64,000 bases of DNA, taken from NCBI RefSeq assembly GCF_001403735.1, contig NZ_CXPG01000017.1, forward strand, positions 114,641-178,640, in the 5' to 3' direction. The notes below the pieces were generated by a model, which searched no databases, was not told the origin of the DNA, and saw nothing but the letters and a program-made list of their open reading frames with translations. Position 1 is the first letter of the stretch, and each line of letters opens with the position of its first letter. Below are positions 1 to 8,850 of this stretch, in pieces. The position numbers were made by a program, and so were the translations under genes. Source of the DNA: Jannaschia rubra (lineage in GTDB: Bacteria > Pseudomonadota > Alphaproteobacteria > Rhodobacterales > Rhodobacteraceae).

Positions 1-1615
1 GCGACTGGCCGACGAGTTCCACGGGCACGCGTCCCCTCCAGCGGCTCAGGTCGATCTCGACCGCCTGCGGGGCGCGCGACAGGTTGGCCACGCACAGCAC
101 GGCGCCGTCGGCCGGATCCCCCGCCTCGACGTCCTTGCTGCGGCGGACATAGGCCAGCACCTTGCGGTTCGCCGGATAGAGCAGGTCGATCTCGCCTCGC
201 CCGAAGACGTCGTGCTTCTTGCGGACCGTCACCATCCTGCGCATCCAGTTGAGGAACGACGACGGCGAGGCGGCCTGCGCCTCGACGTTCACGCCCTCGT
301 AGCCATAGACCGGGTCCTGAATCGTGGGCAGGTACAGGCGCTGTGGGTCTGCGCGGCTGAAGCCCGCGTTGCGGTCGGCGGACCACTGCATCGGGGTACG
401 GACCCCGTCGCGGTCGCCGAGGTAGATGTTGTCGCCCATCCCGATCTCGTCGCCGTAGTACATTATCGGCGTGCCCGGCATCGACAGCAGCATGGAATTC
501 AGAAGCTCGATCTTGCGGCGGTCGTTCTGCATCAGGGGGGCAAGACGCCGGCGGATCCCCATGTTGATGCGCGCCCGCTTGTCGGAGGCATATGTCTCCC
601 ACAGGTAGTCCCGTTCCCGGTCCGTGACCATTTCAAGCGTCAGCTCGTCATGGTTGCGAAGGAAGATGCCCCACTGGCAATCCTCGGGGATCTCGGGTGT
701 CTGGCGGATGATGTCGGTGATCGCGTGCCGATCCTCCTGCGCTACGGCCATGTACATCCGCGGCATCAGGGGGAAGTGGAACCCCATGTGACATTCGTCG
801 CCATCCCCGAAATAAGGGCGGGTGTCCTCGGGCCACTGGTTCGCCTCGGCCAGCAGCATCCGGCCTTCGTAGTGTGCGTCGAGATCGCGCCTGATAGCCT
901 TCAGGACGTCGTGCGTCTCGGGCAGATTCTCATTGTTGGTGCCGTCGCGTTCGACGAGATAGGGGATCGCGTCGAGCCGAAGGCCGTCCACCCCCATGTC
1001 GAGCCAGAAGTGCATGACATCCAGGACCGCGTCGATGACTTCCGGATTGTCGAAGTTCAGGTCGGGCTGGTGATCGAAGAAGCGGTGCCAGTAGAATTGT
1101 TCCGCCACCGGATCCCACGACCAGTTGCTGTCATGCGTATCGTTGAAGATCACGCGGGTCGTGTCCATCCACTGCGTGGGGTCGTCCGACCAGACGTAGA
1201 AGTCCCGCTCCGGGCTGCCCTTGGGCGCGCGGCGGGCACGCTGGAACCACTCGTGCTGGTCGCTGGTGTGGTTGATGACGAGTTCGGTTATGACCTTCAG
1301 GCCGCGGCGGTGGGCCTCGTCCACGAAGTTCTGAAAATCTTCCATGTCGCCGTACTGCGGGTTCACCGCCTTGAATTCGGCGATGTCATAGCCATCGTCG
1401 CGCAGCGGCGAAGGATAGAAAGGCAGGATCCAGATCGCGGTCGCGCCGAGCGACTGGATGTGGTCGAGACGCTGCATCAGGCCCTTGAAGTCGCCGATGC
1501 CGTCGTTGTCGGAATCCTGGAATGCCTTGACATGGCATTGATAGATCACGGCGTCCTTGAACCAGTCGGGGCGGTCTGCGGGATCTGCGGCGATTTCCTT
1601 GGAAGGGGCGTTCAT
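1..1615 (-). CDS. treS: Maltose alpha-D-glucosyltransferase / trehalose synthase (3' part outside window)
   Basis: GH13 enzyme that interconverts maltose and trehalose and feeds the GlgE alpha-glucan pathway in the cytoplasm. The minus-strand translation starts MNAPSKEIAADP at 1615 and stays open to the window edge (about 538 codons). GH13 landmarks are visible: the early WYKDAVIY-like segment (WFKDAVIYQ), VINHTSDQH, the nucleophile segment GLRLDAIPYL, the acid/base segment LLAEANQWPE, and RNHDELTLE. The ATG overlaps the stop of glgE as ATGA, so the two are translationally coupled. In related bacteria treS is often fused to a maltokinase domain; whether that is so here lies outside the window. 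Confidence 0.9.
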   Translation of the reverse strand, partial: MNAPSKEIAADPADRPDWFKDAVIYQCHVKAFQDSDNDGIGDFKGLMQRLDHIQSLGATAIWILPFYPSPLRDDGYDIAEFKAVNPQYGDMEDFQNFVDEAHRRGLKVITELVINHTSDQHEWFQRARRAPKGSPERDFYVWSDDPTQWMDTTRVIFNDTHDSNWSWDPVAEQFYWHRFFDHQPDLNFDNPEVIDAVLDVMHFWLDMGVDGLRLDAIPYLVERDGTNNENLPETHDVLKAIRRDLDAHYEGRMLLAEANQWPEDTRPYFGDGDECHMGFHFPLMPRMYMAVAQEDRHAITDIIRQTPEIPEDCQWGIFLRNHDELTLEMVTDRERDYLWETYASDKRARINMGIRRRLAPLMQNDRRKIELLNSMLLSMPGTPIMYYGDEIGMGDNIYLGDRDGVRTPMQWSADRNAGFSRADPQRLYLPTIQDPVYGYEGVNVEAQAASPSSFLNWMRRMVTVRKKHDVFGRGEIDLLYPANRKVLAYVRRSKDVEAGDPADGAVLCVANLSRAPQAVEIDLSRWRGRVPVELVGQS

Positions 1616-3582
1616 CGGTCGGCTCCGGGGGGAATGAGTTTCCAGATCGCATAGGGGCGCGTCTGCGGGTCGAGCGTCAGACGGTGGTCGCGGCCATGCC
1701 AGGTGAAGGAATTGCCCTGAACCATGTCCTGCACCTCGATCGACGCCTCCGCGGGCAGGCCGAAGTTCCACAAGGGAACCTCGAACCCGAACTCGGCCGC
1801 AGAATGAGGGTCGAGAAGGACGTGAAAGAAGATCGCGTTTCCCGATGCTTCATCGTGGCGCAGCCAAGACAGGACGCGGTCGTCGTGGGCTGGGACGAAC
1901 CGCAGGTTCCGCATGTCCTTCATCGCGACGTTCTCGCGCCGGATCCGGTTGATGAGGCGGATGTCGTCCTTGATGTTGTCGGGCGCGTCAGGATCGCGAT
2001 GCCTGAGCTCGTATTTCTCGCTGTCGAGGTATTCTTCCTTGCCTGGCATCGGGGCGCCCTCGCAGAACTCGAACCCTGAATAGAGACCCCAGTTGCCGGC
2101 AAGCCCCGCGGCGAGGATCGCGCGCGTGCGGAAGCCCGGCCGTCCGCTCGACTGAAGCGGGATCGGGTTGATGTCGGGCGTGTTGACGAAGAAGTTGACG
2201 CGCATGTAGTCGCGGCAGTCCTGCTGCGTCAGTTCCTCCAGATAGTCCGTCAGCTCCGCCTTGGTGTTGCGCCAGGTGAAGTAGCTGTAGCTCTGATTGT
2301 AGCCCAGCTTCGCCAGGCGCTTCATCACCTTGGGGCGGGTGAAGGCCTCGGCCAGGAAGATGGCGTCGGGATGGTCGGCCCGCATCTCGGCGATCAGCCA
2401 CTCCCAGAAAGGAAAGGGCTTGGTGTGCGGGTTGTCCACGCGGAAGCATAGAACGCCGTGGTCGGCCCAGAACCGGAACATGTCCAGCACAGCCCGCCAG
2501 AACGGCAGATTGGGGGCGCCGTCGTCCAGATAATAGCGGAAGTTGACAATATCCTCGTATTTCTTGGGGGGGTTCTCGGCATAGGCGATGGAGCCATCGG
2601 GCCGCCACTCGAACCATTCGGGGTGTTCCTTGACCCAGGGATGATCGGGGGACGCGTTCAGCGCGATGTCGAGCGCGATGTCGAGGCCCTGCTTCCGTGC
2701 GGCATCGACCAGATGGTCGAAATCGTCGAGCGTGCCCAGTTCGGGATGGACGGCCATATGCCCGCCGTCCTTCGATCCGATGGCATAGGGAGACCCCACG
2801 TCGTCCGGTCCGGCGGTCAGGGTATTGTTGCGGCCCTTGCGGTTCGTGCTGCCAATGGGATGGATCGGCGGAAAGTAGAGCGTATCGAAGCCCAGGTCGG
2901 TGACATAGCCCAGATGCCCCTCCACGTCGCGGAAGGTGCCATGCGTACCGGGCTGACCCATCGAGCGCGGAAACAACTCGTACCACGCCGAAAATGCGGC
3001 CGCCTCGCGGTCCACCCAGATGGGGTAGTCCGGCGATTGCGTCAGGTTCGCGCGCGGCCCGATCCGGGCCATCAGGCGGCGCGTGTCGTCCGAGGTCAAC
3101 GCATCTGCCGCGCCCGGACCCTTGGCCGCCTGCCGCAATTCGCGCAGGGCGGTCAGGTCGTCGCCCTTGGCTTTCGTGGCCTTCAGGATGGCGCGTGCCT
3201 CGATCAGTTCGACATCGACGGACTGACCTGCCGCGATCTTCTTGGCCGTGTCACGCGCCCAGGTCCCGAAGATGTCGCGCCATGCGGTGATGGTGATCCG
3301 GGCCGAACCTACCGCATCGAACGCATGCGATCCGACCCACCGGTCGTTCACGTCATGGCGCAGCGAAACCTGCGTGACCTCGCGCCGGCCCGGCACCGTC
3401 ACCAGAGCCATGGCGCCCAGAACCTCGTGCCCGTCGGCGAAGATGTCCGCCTCGATGGGTGTGGGCCATCCGGCCACCGCCTTGGCGGCGAACCGTCCCG
3501 CGTCCACCACGGGGCGGACCGCCTCGATGGCCAGCCGGGCGGAGGCGAGCGCGGTCGGATCGGTGGTTTCCTGTCGGTTCAT
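1612..3582 (-). CDS. glgE: Alpha-1,4-glucan:maltose-1-phosphate maltosyltransferase
   Basis: GH13_3 enzyme that elongates alpha-1,4-glucan using maltose 1-phosphate. About 656 residues, normal for GlgE. An N-terminal beta-sandwich region (about residues 10-190) precedes the catalytic barrel, with segments YFPPIHPIG, DIALNASPDHPW, the nucleophile segment CFRVDNPHTKP and the acid/base segment IFLAEAFTRP. I chose the ATG at 3582 (MNRQETTDP) because an AAGGGGG ribosome site lies six bases upstream; a GTG at 3600 would put that site inside the gene. It overlaps treS by ATGA. Known pathway: trehalose to maltose (TreS), to maltose 1-phosphate (maltokinase), to glucan (GlgE, GlgB). Confidence 0.93.
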   Translation of the reverse strand: MNRQETTDPTALASARLAIEAVRPVVDAGRFAAKAVAGWPTPIEADIFADGHEVLGAMALVTVPGRREVTQVSLRHDVNDRWVGSHAFDAVGSARITITAWRDIFGTWARDTAKKIAAGQSVDVELIEARAILKATKAKGDDLTALRELRQAAKGPGAADALTSDDTRRLMARIGPRANLTQSPDYPIWVDREAAAFSAWYELFPRSMGQPGTHGTFRDVEGHLGYVTDLGFDTLYFPPIHPIGSTNRKGRNNTLTAGPDDVGSPYAIGSKDGGHMAVHPELGTLDDFDHLVDAARKQGLDIALDIALNASPDHPWVKEHPEWFEWRPDGSIAYAENPPKKYEDIVNFRYYLDDGAPNLPFWRAVLDMFRFWADHGVLCFRVDNPHTKPFPFWEWLIAEMRADHPDAIFLAEAFTRPKVMKRLAKLGYNQSYSYFTWRNTKAELTDYLEELTQQDCRDYMRVNFFVNTPDINPIPLQSSGRPGFRTRAILAAGLAGNWGLYSGFEFCEGAPMPGKEEYLDSEKYELRHRDPDAPDNIKDDIRLINRIRRENVAMKDMRNLRFVPAHDDRVLSWLRHDEASGNAIFFHVLLDPHSAAEFGFEVPLWNFGLPAEASIEVQDMVQGNSFTWHGRDHRLTLDPQTRPYAIWKLIPPGADR

Positions 3583-3717
3583 GCACATCCCCCTTCGCAC
3601 GCTCTTGTGGCGGGGCCTCCCATGGAGAGCCCTCGCTGTTGAACGCTCAACCGGGATCGGGGTCCATTTGTTCCGCAGGTCCGTCAGGTCGCGGCCGCCG
3701 TTCCGGCCGCGCCGGGA

Positions 3718-4155
3718 TCACGCCTTCGCGTCGTCGGCCGGGGCCACCCGCACGACGGTCAGGGTCCGCCGCTCGTTTCCGCGCGTGTTCCAGAAGAAGG
3801 TCGCACCTTCCTTCAGGCCCAGAAGCGCCACGCCGATGGGCGTCATCACCGACACGCGCTGCCGGTCGATGTCCGCATCTTCCGGGTAGACGAGGCTCAC
3901 CGACTTTTCCTGTCCGGTCGTCTCGTCGCGGTAAGTCACGACATTCCCGATCGAGACGACGTCCGGCGGCATCTTTCCCGACGGGACGATCCGGGCACGG
4001 CCGATCTCATCCAGGAGGCGGTCGGCCAGGTCGGGATTGCGCTGCATCGCACCCTCCGCCAGACCTTCGATATGGGCGAGATGGTCCGCGTCGATGACGA
4101 TCTTCGGCGCCCTCGGATTGCGCGGCTTGCCGTTGGTCGAGGTGAGCGTGGTCAT
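3718..4155 (-). CDS. rnk: Rnk-type nucleoside diphosphate kinase regulator (GreA/GreB C-terminal fold)
   Basis: 145 residues. The N-terminal helical part (PKIVIDADHLAHIEGLAEGA) is followed by a GreA/GreB-like FKBP domain with VVSIGNVVTYRDETTGQEKSVSLVYP and SVMTPIGVALLGLKEG, characteristic of Rnk/GreA-type RNA-polymerase secondary-channel factors. Rnk proteins interact with RNA polymerase and affect nucleoside diphosphate kinase levels. The start at 4155 (MTTLTSTNG) is preceded by AAGGGAATTGTCACC; the frame stays open 38 codons further upstream but with no better site. It stands alone, separated from glgE by 135 bases that contain a 7-bp GC hairpin (3691-3710). Confidence 0.85.
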   Translation of the reverse strand: MTTLTSTNGKPRNPRAPKIVIDADHLAHIEGLAEGAMQRNPDLADRLLDEIGRARIVPSGKMPPDVVSIGNVVTYRDETTGQEKSVSLVYPEDADIDRQRVSVMTPIGVALLGLKEGATFFWNTRGNERRTLTVVRVAPADDAKA

Positions 4156-4815
4156 GGTGACAATTCCCTTGATGGAAGATGAATGGCGAAAGTGCGTTTC
4201 AAACGGGCCGTCGCAGTCGTCGGACGGCTGTTGGGCAGAGAAGGGCGCGCCGAATGTCGCCAGGAACAAGACGGGTGGCGATCATCGCTCCTCCTCGGGG
4301 CGCGAGGCGCCACCTGTTCCAGCCTGACTGCGAGGGGGCCCCGGGGGCGCGTCAGGCGCGGATGCGCCTAGGCCGCCCGGGGAAACGGGCGGTTCAGCAG
4401 GGGAAATCCAATATGGCCCGCGTGAAACGTCATGTCCTGAAGCTAGGTATCGCCCACCCCGGCGTCAATCGCGGTGTCCGGTTCGGCGGCGGTTCGTCGC
4501 CCCTTTGCCACGCTTGCGAAACTTTCGGCATTTACGTGCCGCCCGCATCGACCGCCTATTGAAAAAGGGGACGGTTCGGGCAAGATCTGCCTCATGATGC
4601 TGGTCTGTCTGCATAGAAGGTTCCTGCTGTCGGCGGGAAACCTGCTCACACGCCTCTAGCCCCGGACGGGGCGGGCTGCCGGGCCCTCTCTGTCCTCGGG
4701 GCATCCAGTTTCCACGGATCACACGAACGGGACGGCGACGTCCGCAAAGGATCCTCCGGCGGTCCGGCGCGGGCGGTCACACGTTCCGGATGGCACATCG
4801 GCACAGGAGGATGAC
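4156..4815. other. 660-base stretch with no supported gene
   Basis: Intergenic region between the divergent rnk and DUF1127 genes. Several short frames exist on both strands but none combines a ribosome site, plausible composition and a recognisable product. It presumably holds both promoters. GC-rich inverted segments occur around 4335-4390; none is followed by a T-run. Confidence 0.5.
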
Positions 4816-5094
4816 ATGTCGGTCTACATCACGAGGCAACTGCTGACTTCGGCACCGGATCAGGCGACCCGTACGCGCACGCTTGCGGTGCTCCGCCGGC
4901 GGCTGAACGCGACGCTGAGACAATGGCGCCGACGCAAGGTCGCGGCCGTCCTGCAGAAGCTCGACGACGCCACGCTCGACGATATCGGCATCGTGCGCGG
5001 CCAGATCGGGCGCTTCGTCCAGGGGCTGAACCCGCGCAACACCGCAGGGGACGCCCGGTCTGCCGCGCGCTCGTCCATGCACAAGGTCGGCTGA
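4816..5094 (+). CDS. DUF1127 domain protein
   Basis: 92 residues. The arginine-rich DUF1127 signature occupies about residues 28-68: LNATLRQWRRRKVAAVLQKLDDATLDDIGIVRGQI. Small DUF1127 proteins are abundant in alphaproteobacteria and have been linked to phosphate, stress and RNA-related phenotypes, but the role of this one is unknown. A strong AGGAGG site sits seven bases before the ATG. It is longer than the minimal 45-50-residue forms, with unconserved extensions at both ends. Confidence 0.85.
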   Translation: MSVYITRQLLTSAPDQATRTRTLAVLRRRLNATLRQWRRRKVAAVLQKLDDATLDDIGIVRGQIGRFVQGLNPRNTAGDARSAARSSMHKVG

Positions 5095-5106
5095 CGATCC
5101 CGACGT

Positions 5107-5135
5107 CCCGCGCCGCCCCTGGTTGGCGGCGCGGG
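5107..5135 (+). terminator. GC hairpin after the DUF1127 gene
   Basis: Perfect 11-bp stem (5107-5117 with 5125-5135) with a 7-base loop, just downstream of the DUF1127 stop. No T-run follows, so it is a weak or Rho-assisted terminator at best. Confidence 0.4.
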
Positions 5136-5239
5136 ACCGTGGCCGGCGCGTCGGACGTCGCCACTCCTTTCACTGACCGTATTGCAGACCGGGACGCCGT
5201 CGCGGCATCGGGCCGCGCATCCCCGACGGAGTTCCTTTC

Positions 5240-5989
5240 ATGCTCGAATTCCTCCTCCTCGCCGGGGCCGGGCTGGCCGCCGGGGCGCTCAACGCCGTCG
5301 CGGGCGGGGGGACGTTCCTCACCTTTCCCGTGCTCGTCTGGCTGGGCGTGCCGCCGATATCGGCCAATGCGACGGCGACGCTGACTGCCTTGCCGGGCTA
5401 TCTGGGCAGCGCCTGGGGCTACCGGCATGACCTGCACGCCGAAGGGTCGCTGGGCCTGCGCGCGATCCTCCTCGTCGCGGCGTTCGGGGCGATGGCCGGC
5501 GCGCTGCTTCTGCTCGTGACCCCGGGTGATGTCTTTCGGGGCCTCGTCCCATGGCTCCTGCTCGCCGCGACAGCCCTGTTCGCTGCTGGGCCGCGCCTTC
5601 TGGCCGCGCTGGCCTCGCGCGGGGTGGGACAGGCGGGGCCGGGTCTTTCGGTCCTGGGGATCCTGGCGGTCTCGGTCTATGGCGGCTACTTCAACGGCGG
5701 GCTGGGCATCATGCTCCTCGCCATGTTCGGCCTGCTCGGTCACACCGACCTGCATGCGATGAACGGGCTCAAGAACGTATTGTCCGCGCTGCTGTCGCTT
5801 CTGTCTGCGGCCACCTTCGTCGTTGCGGGCCTGATCGCGTGGCAGCCCGCGCTGGTCCTTGCCATTGCGACGGCGATAGGTGGATGGCTGGGCGCCAGGT
5901 CCAGCCGCCGCATCCGCCGCACCGATCTTCTGCGGCTGTTTGTCGTCGCCGTAGGCGCCTTGATGACGGTGGCGTTCTTCCTGCTCTGA
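5240..5989 (+). CDS. TSUP-family (TauE/SafE) membrane exporter
   Basis: 249 residues, almost entirely hydrophobic, with about 8 predicted membrane segments. The two halves carry the TSUP pseudo-repeat: NAVAGGGTFLTFPVLVWLGVPP near residue 15 and GGYFNGGLGIMLLAMFGLLG near residue 150, each followed by an N-rich turn (SANATATLTALPGYLGS and MNGLKNVLSALLSL). The family exports sulfite, sulfoacetate or other organosulfonates, but the substrate cannot be read from sequence. There is no operon partner, and the ribosome site before the ATG is weak (GGAGTTCC). Confidence 0.88.
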   Translation: MLEFLLLAGAGLAAGALNAVAGGGTFLTFPVLVWLGVPPISANATATLTALPGYLGSAWGYRHDLHAEGSLGLRAILLVAAFGAMAGALLLLVTPGDVFRGLVPWLLLAATALFAAGPRLLAALASRGVGQAGPGLSVLGILAVSVYGGYFNGGLGIMLLAMFGLLGHTDLHAMNGLKNVLSALLSLLSAATFVVAGLIAWQPALVLAIATAIGGWLGARSSRRIRRTDLLRLFVVAVGALMTVAFFLL

Positions 5990-6154
5990 TGGGATGCGGC
6001 CGGAACCGGATGCCGGGGCCGGGGATTTGCCTCCAGCCATCGCTCCGTAATCCATATCGCCGGAAAGTCGATCCATGCCGAACGCTCTTCCCCGCCGTTG
6101 CGGGCGGCGCCCGCCATCCATCAGCGTTATCAGGTCCGCCGGTCGGCACCGAAG

Positions 6155-7219
6155 ATGATGCGCCCCGTTCCCGACCGGGCCACGCATGGCCCCTTGGGCG
6201 TTGCCCTGATCGTGCTGGTCGCAGCTGTTCTTCTCGTTCTGGCCTGGATGCTCTCCTACGTTTTGCTCGTTGCGTTCATGGGCGTTTTGATCGCCGTTCT
6301 CCTGCGACATTCGGCATGCGCCATCGCCCGACATACGCCACTGTCCGCGAGGATGTCGGTCGGTCTGATCGTTGTCGCGGCTGTGGCGGTCGGCACGGCT
6401 TTCGTCATGACCTTCGGCCCCCGTATCACGTCCGAGATGGAACAGATCGGGCAGATCCTGCCCGAAGCGGCCAGAACGGTCGCGGACGCGCTGCAAGACC
6501 GGTCATGGGGAAAATACCTCCTGAACAACATTCCGGGTGGCGATGCCGGTCCCGACCTGAACCTGTTCGGCGCCATAGGCGGGACGCTTTCGACGGTGAT
6601 CAGTGTGGCGACGAACGTGCTCGTGTTGATCGCCGTGGCGATCTTCCTCGCGCTCGATCCGCAGCTTTACCGTCGCGGGGTCCTCCACCTCATGCCGCTG
6701 TCGCAACGTGATCGGGCGGAGGAGATCCTGGATGCGCTCGGCTACAACCTCTGGCTCTGGCTTCAGGGGCAGCTTCTCGACATGGCGGTGGTCGCCGTCC
6801 TGACCGGGGCCGGGCTCTGGCTGATCGGGGTGCCGCTTTCGATCACGCTCGGCCTGATCGCGGGCATCACCAACTTCATTCCCTATGTAGGCCCCTTCAT
6901 CTCGGGCATCCCCGCCGTCCTGATCGCCTTCGCGAACGAACCGTCGGACGCGCTGTGGGCCGCGGGGGTGTTCCTCCTCGTCCAGCAGTTCGAGGGGAAC
7001 ATCCTGATGCCCGTCATCCAGAAACGCGTGGCCTCCCTGCCGCCGGCGCTCAGCGTCCTCGCGATCGTGGCCTTCGGCGTCCTGTTCGGGTTCATCGGGT
7101 TGCTGGTGGCGACGCCGCTGCTGCTGGTGGTGATCATCCTGATCAAGATGATCTACGTCGAGGACATTCTGGGCGACCATTCCGTCGCCCCGCCCGAAAG
7201 CGCCGAGGACGACCGTTGA
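6155..7219 (+). CDS. AI-2E family (PerM/UPF0118) transporter
   Basis: Integral membrane protein of about 354 residues. A first hydrophobic pair (about residues 12-55) and a segment near residue 70 are followed by a periplasmic/coiled region, then the conserved C-terminal cluster with GLIAGITNFIPYVGPFISGIPAV and QFEGNILMPVIQKRVASLPPALSVLAIVAFGVLFG, the family signature. Members include E. coli TqsA (AI-2 export) and Na+/H+ antiporters, so the substrate is uncertain. The start is uncertain: adjacent ATGs at 6155/6158 begin the conserved region, while 6098 would add 19 residues; neither has a good ribosome site. Confidence 0.85.
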   Translation: MMRPVPDRATHGPLGVALIVLVAAVLLVLAWMLSYVLLVAFMGVLIAVLLRHSACAIARHTPLSARMSVGLIVVAAVAVGTAFVMTFGPRITSEMEQIGQILPEAARTVADALQDRSWGKYLLNNIPGGDAGPDLNLFGAIGGTLSTVISVATNVLVLIAVAIFLALDPQLYRRGVLHLMPLSQRDRAEEILDALGYNLWLWLQGQLLDMAVVAVLTGAGLWLIGVPLSITLGLIAGITNFIPYVGPFISGIPAVLIAFANEPSDALWAAGVFLLVQQFEGNILMPVIQKRVASLPPALSVLAIVAFGVLFGFIGLLVATPLLLVVIILIKMIYVEDILGDHSVAPPESAEDDR

Positions 7220-7283
7220 CCGGGGTGGACCGGTTCCATCTCGCCCCTACCTCCCGCTGTCCCGACCCCGACCGGAGACTACG

Positions 7284-8177
7284 ATGACACTGTCCCACCA
7301 CGGCCGCTATGCGTTCAAGCCGATCACCGAACGGCCCGACTTCACCTGGCCCGAGGGGCGGCGCCTGGCCATCTATGTGGCGATCAATGTCGAATGGTTC
7401 GCATTCGACGAGGAGGGCGGCGCCGTGCTGGCCCAGGCCAACGATATGCCCGACGTCCTGAACTACGCCTGGCGGGACTACGGCAACCGGGTTGGCATCT
7501 GGCGGATGCTGGAGCTGCTCGACCGGCTGGAACTGCCGTCGGCCGCGCTGCTGAACGCCGAAGTCTGCGATCAGGCGCCGCAGATCGTCGATGCCTTCGT
7601 CGCCCGCGGGGATGAGATCGTGGCCCACGGCCGCACGAATTCCATTGCGCCGGGGCAATTGTCCCGTGCGGATGAGAAGGCGATGATCGAAGGCGCGCGG
7701 GACCGGCTGGCGCGGGCGACCGGAACGGTGCCGCGCGGATATCTCGCACCGTTGATTTCCGAGTCCGTCCATACGCCGGACCTGCTCGACGAACTCGGGT
7801 TCTCCTACCTCATGGACTGGGCGCATGACGAACAGCCGGTCTGGTTCGACACGCAGACATCCAAGGGCGCAGGGCGCATCCTGTCTGTGCCCTATCCGCA
7901 GGAACTCAACGACGTGCCGCAGATCGTCGGTCGACGCCAGGAGGGGGCCGGATTTGCAGACATGATCCGCTCGGCCTTCGAGGTGCATCTGGCGGAATGC
8001 GCCACCCGCCCCTCCGTCATGGGCATCGCGCTGCATCCTTATCTCATGGGGCAGGCGCATCGCTTCGCACATCTGGCGAAGGTTCTGACCGACCTGAAGG
8101 AAAAGGCCGGCCCGGAGGTCTGGTTCACGACACCGGGCCGGATCGACCGGCACTGGCGGGGTCTGGATCCGGGTTGA
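7284..8177 (+). CDS. Polysaccharide deacetylase-family (NodB fold) protein, PuuE-like subgroup
   Basis: 297 residues matching the carbohydrate-esterase-4-like fold of the PuuE/HpPgdA subgroup: RLAIYVAINVEWF near the N-terminus, YAWRDYGNRVGIWRMLELLDRLELPSA, then GDEIVAHGRTNS, YLAPLISESVHTPDLLDELGFSYLMDW, and GIALHPYLMGQAHRF near the C-terminus. The subgroup includes cofactor-independent allantoinase (PuuE) and peptidoglycan deacetylases. The convergent neighbour is a hydroxyisourate hydrolase-like protein, which makes a purine/ureide role attractive, but the two are not co-transcribed. No signal peptide is evident, so it is probably cytoplasmic. Confidence 0.82.
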   Translation: MTLSHHGRYAFKPITERPDFTWPEGRRLAIYVAINVEWFAFDEEGGAVLAQANDMPDVLNYAWRDYGNRVGIWRMLELLDRLELPSAALLNAEVCDQAPQIVDAFVARGDEIVAHGRTNSIAPGQLSRADEKAMIEGARDRLARATGTVPRGYLAPLISESVHTPDLLDELGFSYLMDWAHDEQPVWFDTQTSKGAGRILSVPYPQELNDVPQIVGRRQEGAGFADMIRSAFEVHLAECATRPSVMGIALHPYLMGQAHRFAHLAKVLTDLKEKAGPEVWFTTPGRIDRHWRGLDPG

Positions 8178-8208
8178 CCCGCCGCCCGACGCGGGGCCGG
8201 GCGGCGGG
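8178..8208. terminator. Convergent-gene hairpin
   Basis: Perfect 11-bp stem, 8178-8188 with 8198-8208, 9-base loop, located between the stop codons of the deacetylase and HIU hydrolase genes. No T-run on either side; probably a shared bidirectional terminator. Confidence 0.5.
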
Positions 8209-8213
8209 ACGGA

Positions 8214-8603
8214 TCAATTGCCCAGATAGGTCGAATAGCCGTAGGCGCTGACCAGTACGGGGACGTGATGATGCCGGTCAGTGTCCGAGACGGCGAAGGT
8301 CACGTCGATCTCCGGGAAGAACGCATCGGGGCCGAAGTCGTCATAGGCCGTCATGTCGAAGACCAGTCGATAGGTCGCGGCCTCCGTCGTGATGTCGAAG
8401 CCTTCGACGCGGCCGTTGTCCTGCGTGGTGCCGGTGCCGATCTGCTCCCAGCCGTCGCCGCTCCGCATTTCCAGCGTCACCGGAATGCCGGTACCGCCCA
8501 TTCCGGTCGAGATGTCGAGGACGTGGGTCGAGATGTCTTCGGCCAGCGCCGGCGCCGCGGCCAGCAGGGTTACGGCGGTACAGGCGGTCAGGAGGGTCTT
8601 CAT
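8214..8603 (-). CDS. Secreted 5-hydroxyisourate hydrolase-like (transthyretin-related) protein
   Basis: 129 residues with a clear signal peptide (MKTLLTACTAVTLLAAAPALA, then EDIS). The mature part is a transthyretin-like domain: STHVLDISTG (first active-site His), DNGRVEGF (Arg) and RHHHVPVLVSAYGYSTY (third His). HIU hydrolase converts 5-hydroxyisourate to OHCU in urate oxidation, and periplasmic forms exist in enterics. The C-terminus ends YLGN instead of the canonical YRGS signature, so catalysis may be altered. Start at 8603 has a GAAAGGA site. The frame remains open far upstream but that extension is antisense to mlaE. Confidence 0.82.
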   Translation of the reverse strand: MKTLLTACTAVTLLAAAPALAEDISTHVLDISTGMGGTGIPVTLEMRSGDGWEQIGTGTTQDNGRVEGFDITTEAATYRLVFDMTAYDDFGPDAFFPEIDVTFAVSDTDRHHHVPVLVSAYGYSTYLGN

Positions 8604-8850
8604 GAAATGTCCTTTCGGTCGGGGTACGGGGTGGAACGCGTCGCCGTGCCTAACCGATCCGCTTTCTTTCCCGCCTGAACCTTCGTCCCCAGCCTGAAAA
8701 TCGTGTTGGGGCTTGCCATCCCGGCGGAAGAGATAGGTAGTGGCCCGGATCCGCTCCTTCAGACGCATGTCGGGAGGCGACGCTTCACCCGGACCGTTCC
8801 GCGCGGTATCCGACGACCCGGACGCTTGACCGACAGGGAGCCAGGCACGA
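8604..8850. promoter_or_regulatory. Divergent promoter region between HIU hydrolase and mla operon
   Basis: 247-base divergent spacer. No gene was seen; it must carry the promoters of the minus-strand HIU hydrolase gene and the plus-strand mla operon. No operator was recognised. Confidence 0.4.

Noticed and set aside
4829..6496. 555-codon minus-strand frame
   Set aside because: Antisense to DUF1127, TSUP and AI-2E genes; low-complexity.
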